NCBI RefSeq assembly: GCF_004302915.1
Contig: NZ_QQBI01000010.1
Location: 21,115-85,114 of the forward strand
Source of the DNA: Komagataeibacter xylinus
GTDB taxonomy: Bacteria > Pseudomonadota > Alphaproteobacteria > Acetobacterales > Acetobacteraceae
DNA length: 64,000 nucleotides
Direction of reading: 5' to 3'
This document shows positions 1 through 8,692 of this stretch, in pieces. A program made the translations under genes and the position numbers. Each line of letters starts with the position of its first letter. Position 1 is the first letter of the stretch. The notes below the pieces were generated by a model, which saw only the letters and a program-made list of their open reading frames with translations, was not told the DNA's origin and did not search any database.

Positions 1-1835
1 CGGTCATGAAGGACGTGACCGAGCCCAGCCGCCAGCGCAAGATCCTGGTGCTGCAGAATGACGTGCTCCAGGCCCTCGCATCCGACATGAGCATGGAGGA
101 AGTGGGCGACCTGCTGTGCCGCCGGGCGGACAGTTTCGTGCCCGGCGCGGTTGGCGCGCTGATGCTGATCGACCGCTCGGGCAAGCTTTCGGTCAGTGCC
201 TCGCCCTCCATGCCCAAGCGCTACCGCGCCGCACTCGACAGCATGGAACTCACCCCCGGGCAGCTCGAAACGCTGCGCGCCAACCCCGCCGCCAGCAACA
301 CCGTGGTGTGGGATGGCTACGCCTCGCTTGCCCGTTCGCTGGGGCTGGAGCGGTGCTGTTCGTCCACCATCGTCTCGCGCACGGGGCAGGTCATGGGCGT
401 GTTCGCGCTGTACATGCGCGGCGATGAGGCCGATCTGGCCTGGGCGCAGCGCGTGGTCTCGACCAGCATGCCGTTCTGTGCGCTGGCCATCGAGCAGAGC
501 GAGACGCGCCAGCATATTGCCCAGCTTTCCAATTTCGACAGCCTGACCGGGCTGCTCAACCGCACCTCGCTGCACAATATCATCGAGCGCCTGATCATGC
601 GCGGCGGCGACAGCCAGTTCTCGCTGTTCATGGTCGATATCGACCGCTTCCGCGATATCAACGACGCGCTTGGCCATGTGAACGCCGACCGCTTCCTCAT
701 CGAGATCGGCCGCCGCATCCGCCATCTGGTCAAGGATGAATACATTGTCAGCCGCTCCGGTGGCGATGAGTTCATCATCGTCGTGCCCGAATGCTCGCAT
801 GAGCGCGCCGAGAAGTTTGCCGAGAACCTGATCAACGCCATCGCCAAGCCGCTGCAGGTGGGCGAGAACACGCTCAGCATCTCGTGCTGCGTTGGCATCA
901 GCACCTTCCCCGCCAACGGGCCGGACAGCGAATCCCTGCTCAGCCATGCCGATGCCGCCACCCGCCAGGCCAAGGAGGACGGGCGCGGCCTGTTCCGCTT
1001 CGCCGGCCAGGAAAAGAACCAGGTGGCGCAGGACCGGCTGGTGCTGGGCTCGGCGCTGCGCGATTCGCTCTCCAAGGGCATGCTCAACCTGCATTACCAG
1101 CCGCAGGTCGAGACCATGACCGGCGGGCTTTACGGGGTGGAGGCACTCTCGCGCTGGCACCACCCCACGCTGGGCAACATCTATCCCTCCCGCTTTATTG
1201 CCGTGGCGGAGGAAACCGGGCAGATCGAGGCCATTGGCCGCTGGTCGCTTGAGGAAGCGTGCAGCCAGATGGTGAAGTGGGACCGCGACGGCGTGCGGGT
1301 GCCGACCGTGGCGGTCAACCTCTCTGCCGTGCATTTCCGCAATCGCGGCCTGCCCGAGCACATCGCCAACCTGCTCAAGCACCATGGCCTGACGCCGGAC
1401 CGCCTGACGGTGGAAATAACCGAGAGCGTGATGATGGACAGCAGCAGCGAGACCGAGGAGGTGCTGCATGCCATCCGCAGGCTCGATGTCGGGCTGTCGA
1501 TGGATGATTTCGGCACCGGCTACTCCTCGCTCTCGCGCCTGACCCGCCTGCCGCTGACCGAGATCAAGATCGACCGCAGCTTCATCAACGATTTCGAGCA
1601 TGATACCAACGCTCAGGCCGTGACCATGGCGGTAATCGGCATCGGCTCGCGGCTGGGCATGACGGTGGTGACCGAAGGCGTGGAAACCGAGCAGCAGTGG
1701 CGCCTTCTGGAGGAATTGCATTGCGATGTGATGCAGGGCTATCTTTTCTCCAGGCCATTACCCCCAGCGGAACTGGAAAAATGGTTCCGCGAGCGGCAGG
1801 AGCGTGGCTCTTTCCTCATTCCAACGACGGCATAG
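1..1835 (+). CDS. pdeA: GAF-GGDEF-EAL cyclic-di-GMP phosphodiesterase, 5' end cut by window
   Basis: Likely a cytoplasmic c-di-GMP phosphodiesterase tuning cellulose synthesis. The frame is already open at base 3. The first visible residues (V-M-K-D-V-T-E) look like the last strand of a PAS domain, so the Met at base 6 is probably internal and an N-terminal PAS domain is missing. From that Met: GAF about 15-160, GGDEF about 175-335 (GGDEF at 252-256), EAL about 350-595 (EAL at 379-381). The EAL catalytic set looks intact: EAL, NLS, EITES, DDFGTG, KID, EGVE and QGY. The GGDEF domain has GHVNAD where GHxxGD is usual and no RxxD inhibitory site, so cyclase activity is doubtful. Partners such as A. 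xylinum PDEA1 carry a haem-binding PAS. The gene precedes a DGC-like gene by 110 bp, as in the A. xylinum cdg operons. The PDE assignment is inference from motifs. Confidence 0.85.
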   Translation, partial: VMKDVTEPSRQRKILVLQNDVLQALASDMSMEEVGDLLCRRADSFVPGAVGALMLIDRSGKLSVSASPSMPKRYRAALDSMELTPGQLETLRANPAASNTVVWDGYASLARSLGLERCCSSTIVSRTGQVMGVFALYMRGDEADLAWAQRVVSTSMPFCALAIEQSETRQHIAQLSNFDSLTGLLNRTSLHNIIERLIMRGGDSQFSLFMVDIDRFRDINDALGHVNADRFLIEIGRRIRHLVKDEYIVSRSGGDEFIIVVPECSHERAEKFAENLINAIAKPLQVGENTLSISCCVGISTFPANGPDSESLLSHADAATRQAKEDGRGLFRFAGQEKNQVAQDRLVLGSALRDSLSKGMLNLHYQPQVETMTGGLYGVEALSRWHHPTLGNIYPSRFIAVAEETGQIEAIGRWSLEEACSQMVKWDRDGVRVPTVAVNLSAVHFRNRGLPEHIANLLKHHGLTPDRLTVEITESVMMDSSSETEEVLHAIRRLDVGLSMDDFGTGYSSLSRLTRLPLTEIKIDRSFINDFEHDTNAQAVTMAVIGIGSRLGMTVVTEGVETEQQWRLLEELHCDVMQGYLFSRPLPPAELEKWFRERQERGSFLIPTTA

Positions 1836-1945
1836 AGCATGTGGTGCCCCGCGCATGGTGTTGGCGTTCTGGTGCCATGCGTTGGGGCGGTTTGAGTTCA
1901 TGAAGCATAACAGTTTGTCTTTTATTACGGATTCCAGGCGGGAAC

Positions 1946-3670
1946 ATGGCATTGCAACACGATGATCGGCTGCGGGCCCTGACGCATCAGGATGCGGATT
2001 TCTGGGCTGATCTGGTTGATAATGTCCTCATTGTCGCGATTACGGATAGCGAGGGGGTCATCACCTATGTCAATGACCGCTTCTGCGAGATAAGCCAGTA
2101 CTCGCGCGAGGAGCTGGTGGGCTCGACGCACCGGATCGTCAATTCCGGTTATCATGATGCTGATTTCTTCCGCGATCTGTACCGCACCATCAAGGCGGGG
2201 CAGCTGTGGCGCGGCAATATCTGCAACCGTGCCAAGGATGGGTCGCTGTACTGGGTGGCCACCACCATCATCCCCAAGATCGACCGGCAGGGCACGATCA
2301 CGGGGTACGTGGCCAGCCGGTTCGAGATTACCGAACTCATGAACACGCGCGACCGGCTGTGTGAACTGGCCGAGACCGATACCCTGACCGGGCTGCTCAA
2401 CCGTGGTGGCTTCAACACCGCGCTGGCCGATGAGATCGCGCGCTGCCGCGAGCCGGGTATGACCGCCCACCCGGCACTTGCCATGTTCGACCTTGATGGT
2501 TTCAAGCAGATCAATGACGTGCACGGCCACCATGCGGGTGACATCGTGCTGCGCGCCATCGCCTCGCGGCTGATCGAACTCACCCACCCCGATGATCCGG
2601 TCAGCCGGCTTGGCGGCGACGAGTTTGCCGTCATCCTGCACCGCACGCTCGAGGATGTATCGCTCGAGCGGTACATGGACCGCCTGCAGGCCATCCTTGA
2701 GCGCCCCATCGATATCGAGACGGTAACGGTCAGCGTTGCGGGCAGCATTGGCGCGGTGCTGCTTGATGGCACCGACACGATGGAAGACGTGCAGAAAAAC
2801 GCCGACATGGCCATGTATGCCGCCAAGCGCGCGGGCGGCAAGCAGTCGCAGATGTTCACCAAGAACCTGCGCGAGCGTGCGCAGGCGCGTGTCTCGATCC
2901 TGAGCGAGGCGCGGTGCGGGGTCGTGCGCAACCAGTTCGAGGTCTATTACCAGCCGATCGTGAACTGCAACACGATGGAGGTGGACCAGATCGAGGCGCT
3001 GCTGCGCTGGCAGCACCCCGAGCGCGGGCTGCTCGCGGCGGAAGACTTCTCCGACGTGTTTACCGATGCCGGGCTGGCCCAGGCGATGGGGCCGCGTATG
3101 ATCGAGGCGTTCCGGCGCGATGTGTGCATGTGGAACGAGAAGGGCCAGCCGCCCCGCCAGCTTGCCATCAACCTCTCGCGCATGGACCTGATCCGTGATG
3201 ACTACCAGCGCGAGCTTGAGGAATCGCTGCGGCGCTTCAACATGTCACCTGACAGCTTCGTGCTGGAAGTGACCGAAGCCATGCTGCATGGCCGCCGGGC
3301 CGAGCAGGGCATCCGCAACCTGCGTGAACTGGCGCGGGCGGGTTTCCGTATCGCGCTCGACAATTTCGGCAAGGGCATCACGGTGCTGAACCACCTGCGC
3401 GAGCTGCCGTTCTCGCAGGTCAAGATCGACCAGAGCATGGTGGCGAACATCGTGGGCAACCCCGATGCCTGCATGGTCCTGTCCAGCCTGATCGACATGG
3501 GGCAGGGCTTCAACATGGAAGTCACGGTCGAGGGGGTTGAAAACCGCGAGCAGTTTGATCTCGTCAAGGCGCTCAGGCCCGAGCGCATCCAGGGCTTCTT
3601 TGTTTCCTCGGCGCTGTCCTCGCAGGACATTCTCAAGCTGCCTGCCCGTTTTGAAGGGGTGACGCTGTGA
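1946..3670 (+). CDS. dgc: PAS-GGDEF-EAL diguanylate cyclase
   Basis: Probably makes c-di-GMP, the allosteric activator of bacterial cellulose synthase. It is 574 residues: PAS about 20-135, GGDEF about 145-310 (GGDEF at 223-227), EAL about 325-570 (EAL at 350-352). The GGDEF domain carries the canonical DLDGFKQIND and GHHAGD substrate motifs. The I-site position reads HPDD, not RxxD, so product inhibition at that site is unlikely. In the EAL domain the loop-6 motif DDFGTG is DNFGKG (D472, N473), which should damage metal binding, so this half is probably not a phosphodiesterase. The PAS domain resembles redox/flavin-type PAS modules, but the ligand cannot be read from sequence. It lies in an operon with the PDE-like gene upstream and overlaps the next gene by 4 bp (GTGA). 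Confidence 0.88.
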   Translation: MALQHDDRLRALTHQDADFWADLVDNVLIVAITDSEGVITYVNDRFCEISQYSREELVGSTHRIVNSGYHDADFFRDLYRTIKAGQLWRGNICNRAKDGSLYWVATTIIPKIDRQGTITGYVASRFEITELMNTRDRLCELAETDTLTGLLNRGGFNTALADEIARCREPGMTAHPALAMFDLDGFKQINDVHGHHAGDIVLRAIASRLIELTHPDDPVSRLGGDEFAVILHRTLEDVSLERYMDRLQAILERPIDIETVTVSVAGSIGAVLLDGTDTMEDVQKNADMAMYAAKRAGGKQSQMFTKNLRERAQARVSILSEARCGVVRNQFEVYYQPIVNCNTMEVDQIEALLRWQHPERGLLAAEDFSDVFTDAGLAQAMGPRMIEAFRRDVCMWNEKGQPPRQLAINLSRMDLIRDDYQRELEESLRRFNMSPDSFVLEVTEAMLHGRRAEQGIRNLRELARAGFRIALDNFGKGITVLNHLRELPFSQVKIDQSMVANIVGNPDACMVLSSLIDMGQGFNMEVTVEGVENREQFDLVKALRPERIQGFFVSSALSSQDILKLPARFEGVTL

Positions 3671-4116
3671 GCGACGACACCCCCCGCACGGTGGCCGCGC
3701 GCATTGGCGATGACCTGCCGCGCGTGGACGTGATTGGCCTGGCCAATACGCGGCGCATCATGCATGCGGAGCGCCATAATGATGGCGCGCGCATGCCGCT
3801 GTTCATTCCCACGGCCTCATGGGCGCGGTTGCTGGAGCTGCATTGCACGGGGGAGGGCGACCGGCCCCGCCTCGCGCCCTCGCGCGTCATGGACGGGCTG
3901 GAGCGTGCCCTTGGCCGTATCATGACCGAGGTGGTGCGCCACGATGCGGCGCAGGACGCGCCGCTGCGCCCGGCCTATGAAGTCACATCCGACCTGTTCG
4001 GGGCGGAAGGGCCGGTCGAGATCCGCATGCTCGTGGACCGCACGACCGGTGTTGCCTGCATGCTGGCCGGGCCGCCTGCGGATATGGCGGCGCTGCCGCT
4101 CGAGATGACTTCCTGA
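3667..4116 (+). CDS. Small unknown protein of the c-di-GMP operon (cdg1d-like position)
   Basis: A soluble 149-residue protein with no signal peptide, membrane segment or domain I recognise. It starts at a GTG that overlaps the stop of the upstream cyclase gene (GTGA), so it is translationally coupled to it. From memory, the A. xylinum cdg1 operon has the order cdg1a, pdeA1, dgc1, cdg1d, where cdg1d is of unknown function. Position and size fit cdg1d, but I have not compared sequences. The C-terminal half (EIRMLVDRTTGVACMLAGPP) looks like a small alpha/beta fold. Codon use matches the neighbours. A hairpin repeat follows the stop by a few bases and probably ends the transcript. Confidence 0.8.
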   Translation: MSDDTPRTVAARIGDDLPRVDVIGLANTRRIMHAERHNDGARMPLFIPTASWARLLELHCTGEGDRPRLAPSRVMDGLERALGRIMTEVVRHDAAQDAPLRPAYEVTSDLFGAEGPVEIRMLVDRTTGVACMLAGPPADMAALPLEMTS

Positions 4117-4120
4117 TTAT

Positions 4121-4178
4121 AAAAAGCTTCAGGTAATGCCGCCTTTTTGGAAAAAAAGGCGGCACCCAAAAACTTTTA
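4121..4178 (+). repeat. Dispersed hairpin element, copy 1 (truncated); bidirectional terminator
   Basis: It contains AAAAAGCTTC, then a GCCGCCTTTTT / AAAAAGGCGGC hairpin (about 4138-4163), then the end arm CCCAAAAACTTTT. It lies between two convergent genes. Its end supplies the TTA that is the stop codon (TAA) of the minus-strand lipoprotein gene. The A- and T-rich stem makes it a plausible terminator in both directions. Confidence 0.8.
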
Positions 4179-4778
4179 TTTTGCGCTTGCGGGTGCTGGC
4201 GTGTCTGGTGTCGGCGGTGTAGCGGGCTGTGCCTCGAGCCTGGGCGAGTGAAAGGCGGAGACAGGGCTGAAAACCCCTTTCTTCACATGCCGCATGGACG
4301 CAACCGGCTGGCGCACGCAGCCACGGGTGACGATGGAACACACACCGTCCGTGCCCATCATTTCATCATCATCGCCGCTGTAATGCACCTGGGTTACCCG
4401 GTCGTTTTCAAAGCGGATATCGGCAACGCAGGTCTTGCCCGCGCCGCCGAGTGTCGTTTCGGTCAGGTTCACGACCGACTGGAGCGGGATCAGCGTCGAA
4501 TCATTGGTCGAAGGAATGTTCAGGGTGCGGGAATATTCAAAAATCTGCACTGCATCGCTGATTTTCTTGGTCTTGTCCGGAATGCCCACGCAGGACTGCA
4601 CGTCCGTGCTGTTCATGCCGATCATGGTCATCTGCGCGCGATGGGCGGCGCGTGAATCCGTGTAACCACACCCTGAAAGGCCAGCAAGGCCCAGCAGCCC
4701 CACCATAAGTCCACTGGCCTGCCACAGGCGCAGGCGGGGCCACAGGGCGGTGAAACGGGCGGTTATGGGTGCAGTCAT
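4176..4778 (-). CDS. Outer-membrane lipoprotein, hypothetical
   Basis: A 200-residue protein. I chose the ATG at 4778 because an AGAGG ribosome site lies a few bases upstream and a signal peptide follows; the frame stays open further upstream but reads poorly. The hydrophobic segment ends in LSGC, a lipobox, so it should be lipid-modified and anchored in a membrane. The mature part has a motif resembling SmpA/BamE-type small lipoproteins (IGMNSTDVQSCVGIPDK, then FEYSRTLN), followed by a Pro/Ala/Thr-rich tail. The family match is a loose resemblance only; function is unknown. It is monocistronic, with a hairpin repeat on each side. Confidence 0.75.
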   Translation of the reverse strand: MTAPITARFTALWPRLRLWQASGLMVGLLGLAGLSGCGYTDSRAAHRAQMTMIGMNSTDVQSCVGIPDKTKKISDAVQIFEYSRTLNIPSTNDSTLIPLQSVVNLTETTLGGAGKTCVADIRFENDRVTQVHYSGDDDEMMGTDGVCSIVTRGCVRQPVASMRHVKKGVFSPVSAFHSPRLEAQPATPPTPDTPAPASAK

Positions 4779-4924
4779 ATGGCCTCTGTCAAATATCTGG
4801 ACCCGTGCAGGCCCTGTGTGGCGTGAGCGGGTGCGTGATGCCGGAACAAACCGGTTGGTGATGAAAGCCGCCTGAAAATGTGCGCCCCACTCCCCCTGCA
4901 AACTGCGGGACGCTTGTGGTGAAT

Positions 4925-4989
4925 ATTTTTTCAAAAAGCTTTAACGAGCGGCCCTTTTTTGAAAAAAGGCAGCATCTAAAAACTTTTAC
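4925..4989 (+). repeat. Dispersed hairpin element, copy 2 (degenerate)
   Basis: TTTTTCAAAAAGCTTT, then CCCTTTTTTGAAAAAAGGC and the end arm ATCTAAAAACTTTTA. It has the same architecture as the copy at 41107 but with substitutions in both inner stems. It lies upstream of the lipoprotein gene. The rest of the interval 4990-5330 shows no gene I can support. Confidence 0.65.
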
Positions 4990-5330
4990 TATTTTTATCA
5001 GTGCGTTGTTTCAAAACCATCTCGTGCATCGAAACAATAACGCGACAGGGCGGGGGGAGTTCTCGCCGTGCGCACAGGCGATCTGCGCGGGCCTGCATAT
5101 CGTTGCATGTGCAGGCTCGCTCATGCGTTTCGTCATGCCTGCCGATGGTCAGGATGCCATTGAGGGAGGACGCCAGGTTTTTGGGGAACAGCGCCGAGAT
5201 TGATCGGGCGCGTTGACGGGCACCATGGCCCTGACGGACCGAAAGTGGCCGCACATGCCCTGGCGGTCTTCCCTGGTCCATGGAGACCAGACAACGCAGA
5301 ACCGTAACAAAAAAATATCTAGGGAAATCA

Positions 5331-5405
<75 letters not shown>

Positions 5406-5501
5406 ACGGTATGCGGGCTTCCTAACTTTTCCTGCACCGGCTGGCAACCCCCTTTTATCGCCTTTTGGCAAATTAGGGCGTTCCAGCCGGTTGGGGAGGG
5501 G

Positions 5502-5936
<435 letters not shown>

Positions 5937-6027
5937 GCTTCCGTGTGGCAGTTACTGGCCTGCCAGTCGGGAACGGGGCGGCTTATACTAGCAAGGGGCG
6001 CGCGCGCCAAGCTTTTAACGCAGGCCA

Positions 6028-7662
6028 TCAGGCAGGCTGGCCCGGCGGGGTGGAAGGAGCGGGGGTGGCAGGCGTGCCGCCGGTTGCAGCCGGGCGGGCC
6101 GTGGCGGCAGTGGCCTGCTTGTGGCGCGGCGTGTCGGGGTAGGTGGTCTCCCACCCGCCGCCAAGCGCGTTGTACAGCCGCACCAGGTTGCCCGATATGG
6201 CGGCGGTGCTGGTGGTCAGGTCGGACTCGGCACCCAGGTACTGGCGCTGGGCATCGAGCACGTTGAGGTAGGTCACCATGCCGTTACGGTACTGGTTCTG
6301 CGCCAGCTCCAGCGCGTGGTGGCTGGCCTGCATGCGCTGCTCCAGGCTGTCATGGCGGCGCTGTTCGTCGGTGTAGGCGGTGAGCGCGTTATCCACGTCA
6401 TGCCAGGCGCCGAGCACGGTTTTCTGGTAGTTGATGGCCGCTTCCTTCTGGGCGGCCTTGCGCAGTTCAAGCTGGCCGCGCAGGCGCCCGCCCTGGAACA
6501 GGGGCAGCGTGATGGAGGGGCCGACATTCCACGCCTTGGCGTTCCAGAAGCCAAGGTCACGGAAGGAGAGGGATTCGAAACCAAAACCGGCATTGATGGT
6601 CACGCGCGGGTAGAACTCGGCCACGGCCTCGCCCACCTGGGCGGTGGCGGCGTGCAGGTTGGCCTCCGCGCGGCGGATATCGGGGCGGCGGCGGGCCAGC
6701 TCAGAGGGCACGCCGACTGGCACGCGCGGTGGCACGGGCGGAATGGCGGAGGCGGTGAGCAGCTCATCGGACAGCGCGCGTGGCGGCGCGCCCATGAGCA
6801 GGCTCAGCGCATTGACCTGCATGGCCAGCTGCTGCTCAAGCTGCGGGATCTGGGCCAGCGTGTTCTCATACTGCGCGCGGGCCTGCTCCACCTCAAGGTT
6901 GCTGGCCAGGCCCTTGGTGTAGCGCTGCTGGTTCAGGTCCAGCATGGATTGCGCCACATCACGGTTTTCCAGCACGATGCGTAGCTGCTGCTGCGTGTTG
7001 CGCAGCTCCATGTAGTCGCGCGCCACTTCCGACTGGCGCGAGATGAGCATGCCGCGGCGGGATTCGTTGACCGCCTGCGAGCTTGCGGCCGCGGCCTCAT
7101 ATTCACGCCGCACGCGGCCCCACAGGTCGAGCTCCCACGTGGCATCCACGCTGTCGCGCCACTGGTTGAACAGCGGGATCTTGGCCTTGCCCGGCGTGCC
7201 CGCCACCTGGCCGAGCTCCGGGTGTTCGCTCTCGACATCGGTCACGATGCGCTGCAGCATCTTGGTGCTGTACTGCTGGCGGGCGTAGGAGCCGGTGGCC
7301 GACATGGCAGGGTAGCGCTCGGCACCGGCAATGCGCAGTTCGGCCCGGCTCTGGGCCATGCGGTAGGCGTAGGCGCGCACATCAAGGTTGTCGGTGGCCA
7401 CGCGCTGCTCGAGCCTGGTCAGCTCGGCATCGTTGAAGATGGTCCACCAGGCGGTATCGGGATCATCGGGCGTGGTCTGGCTGGCCACTTCGGCGGGTTT
7501 GCCGTTTTTGTCGGTTGCGGCCGCGATGCGGTCCGGGCCGCCATACTGGTTGGGAACCCACGGCTTGGGCTTATGGAAATTAGGGCCAACCGCACACCCG
7601 GCGGTCATGACCGACAATCCGACCACGGCCGTGCGCCATGAAATTCCCCTACCCACCAACAT
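6028..7662 (-). CDS. Outer-membrane efflux lipoprotein, NodT/OprM (TolC-like) family
   Basis: The outer-membrane channel of a tripartite drug/solvent efflux pump. It is 544 residues. The signal peptide ends in the lipobox VMTAGC. The start of the mature protein (AVGPNFHKPKPWVP) and the repeated helical segments (LEVEQARAQYENTLAQIPQLEQQLAMQ; LELAQNQYRNGMVTYLNVLDAQRQYL) are typical of the family. The tail after about residue 505 is Pro/Thr/Ala-rich. No inner-membrane pump or periplasmic adaptor gene is adjacent, so it may serve a pump encoded elsewhere. A TetR-type gene is divergent, with palindromes in the shared 158-bp gap. Confidence 0.93.
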   Translation of the reverse strand: MLVGRGISWRTAVVGLSVMTAGCAVGPNFHKPKPWVPNQYGGPDRIAAATDKNGKPAEVASQTTPDDPDTAWWTIFNDAELTRLEQRVATDNLDVRAYAYRMAQSRAELRIAGAERYPAMSATGSYARQQYSTKMLQRIVTDVESEHPELGQVAGTPGKAKIPLFNQWRDSVDATWELDLWGRVRREYEAAAASSQAVNESRRGMLISRQSEVARDYMELRNTQQQLRIVLENRDVAQSMLDLNQQRYTKGLASNLEVEQARAQYENTLAQIPQLEQQLAMQVNALSLLMGAPPRALSDELLTASAIPPVPPRVPVGVPSELARRRPDIRRAEANLHAATAQVGEAVAEFYPRVTINAGFGFESLSFRDLGFWNAKAWNVGPSITLPLFQGGRLRGQLELRKAAQKEAAINYQKTVLGAWHDVDNALTAYTDEQRRHDSLEQRMQASHHALELAQNQYRNGMVTYLNVLDAQRQYLGAESDLTTSTAAISGNLVRLYNALGGGWETTYPDTPRHKQATAATARPAATGGTPATPAPSTPPGQPA

Positions 7663-7711
7663 GGCCCCCCTGTTGTACCTGAAACAGCTGATGTAAATTC
7701 TGCATTCTTGG

Positions 7712-7755
7712 CATGGTTTTCAAACCATGGCATGAATGACCGATCAGTTCGGTCA
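7712..7755. promoter_or_regulatory. Two palindromic operator candidates between efflux gene and tetR
   Basis: CATGGTTT-TC-AAACCATG at 7712-7729 and TGACCGA-TCAGT-TCGGTCA at 7737-7755, both near-perfect inverted repeats in the divergent promoter region. Size and placement fit a TetR-family operator controlling both genes. Binding is inferred. Confidence 0.65.
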
Positions 7756-7820
7756 GTCCCCTAGCCTATCGGCTTTCCTCACGGGGTCAATCGAAAGTAC
7801 GCGCCAACCGCGGGAGCAGG

Positions 7821-8519
7821 ATGATTTCAATGGGCACCACGCCAGGCCATACAGGCAAAATGCAGGCTGCCGAGAGCCTGCCCCCGGGTGCCTCCGCCGC
7901 CAAGCGCCAGCAGATCCTGGCGGGCGCCGCGCGTATCTTTGCCCAGAACGGCTACGAGGGAGCCAGCATGTCGGGCATCGCGCGCGATGCGGGTGTCTCG
8001 AAAGGTACGCTGTACAACTACTTCGACAGCAAGGCCACGCTGTTCTCCGCGTTTGTGGAGCAGTGCGCGTGCGAGAAGATGCCGCTCCTGTTCAGCCGCA
8101 TTGATGAAGGGGCGAACCTGACGGAATCGCTCGAGCACCTGGCCGTGGCCATGATCCGGCTGCTGACCTCGCCGCTATCGCTCATGCTCAATCGTATCAT
8201 CATTTCCGAGGCAGGCAATTTTCCCGAACTGGCCGAGACGTTCTGGAAGCACGGGCCCCAGAAGGCCATCAACATTCTCTCGGCGTGGCTGATGCAGCAT
8301 AATGATTCCGGCGTGCTGAACATCCCCGACCCGGTTTTTGCCGCCGAGCAGTTCTATGCCCTGTGCCAGACCCGCATTGCGGGGCGCGCGCGCATGCAAC
8401 TGCCGGTCAATACCGACCAGGCGCATATCGACTTCATCGCCCGTTCGGCAGTGCACACCTTTCTCAACGCCTATCTGCGCGAAGGCCCGCGCCTGCCGCC
8501 GGTGGTGATGGAGGAGTGA
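7821..8519 (+). CDS. TetR/AcrR family transcriptional repressor
   Basis: A 232-residue regulator. The N-terminal helix-turn-helix (ILAGAARIFAQNGYEGASM, then IARDAGVSKGTLYNYFDSK) is the classical TetR/AcrR signature. The C-terminal ligand domain resembles AefR-type regulators (FPELAETFWKHGPQKAI). The start is uncertain: ATG 7821 and ATG 7830 both follow a GGGAGCAGG ribosome site. It is divergent from the outer-membrane efflux gene and probably represses it and itself through the palindromes at 7712-7755. The inducer cannot be predicted. Confidence 0.92.
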   Translation: MISMGTTPGHTGKMQAAESLPPGASAAKRQQILAGAARIFAQNGYEGASMSGIARDAGVSKGTLYNYFDSKATLFSAFVEQCACEKMPLLFSRIDEGANLTESLEHLAVAMIRLLTSPLSLMLNRIIISEAGNFPELAETFWKHGPQKAINILSAWLMQHNDSGVLNIPDPVFAAEQFYALCQTRIAGRARMQLPVNTDQAHIDFIARSAVHTFLNAYLREGPRLPPVVMEE

Positions 8520-8616
8520 GGACACGCTCTGGCAAATCTGTTTAAAAAAAGCTGCTTGGGTCGGTAGTTTCTTCGACAGTGAAATAAGAATTTGGAATCA
8601 ACAGGTTCCACTAAGA

Positions 8617-8645
8617 GTGTTCCCCGCACACGCGGGGATAAAAAC
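8617..8645 (+). CRISPR. Solitary type I-E CRISPR-like repeat
   Basis: One 29-bp sequence starts GTGTTCCCCGC and contains the CCCCGC/GCGGGG palindrome of I-E repeats. The first 23 bases match the I-E repeat consensus that I recall for acetic acid bacteria and actinobacteria; the last 6 (AAAAAC) have diverged. No second copy and no cas genes are seen, so this is a relic or a single-repeat locus and not an array. The 97 bp before it (8520-8616) are AT-rich for this genome and could be an old leader. The bases after it run straight into the end of the next gene. Confidence 0.6.
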
Positions 8646-8692
8646 GACTTTGTTGTTCTCGTAAGACGCGACCTGGTGCTGCAGTCCGGCAC

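Noticed and set aside
6..8. ATG at base 6 as the true start of the first gene
   Set aside because: The frame is open to the window edge and the residues around the Met match the end of a PAS domain, so it is most likely internal.
4990..5330. Possible small gene between the lipoprotein and tRNA-Thr
   Set aside because: Several short frames exist on both strands, but none has a ribosome site, coherent composition or recognisable product.
8646..8692. Spacer and second CRISPR repeat after the solitary repeat
   Set aside because: No second repeat is present; the sequence continues into the end of the DUF1963 gene.
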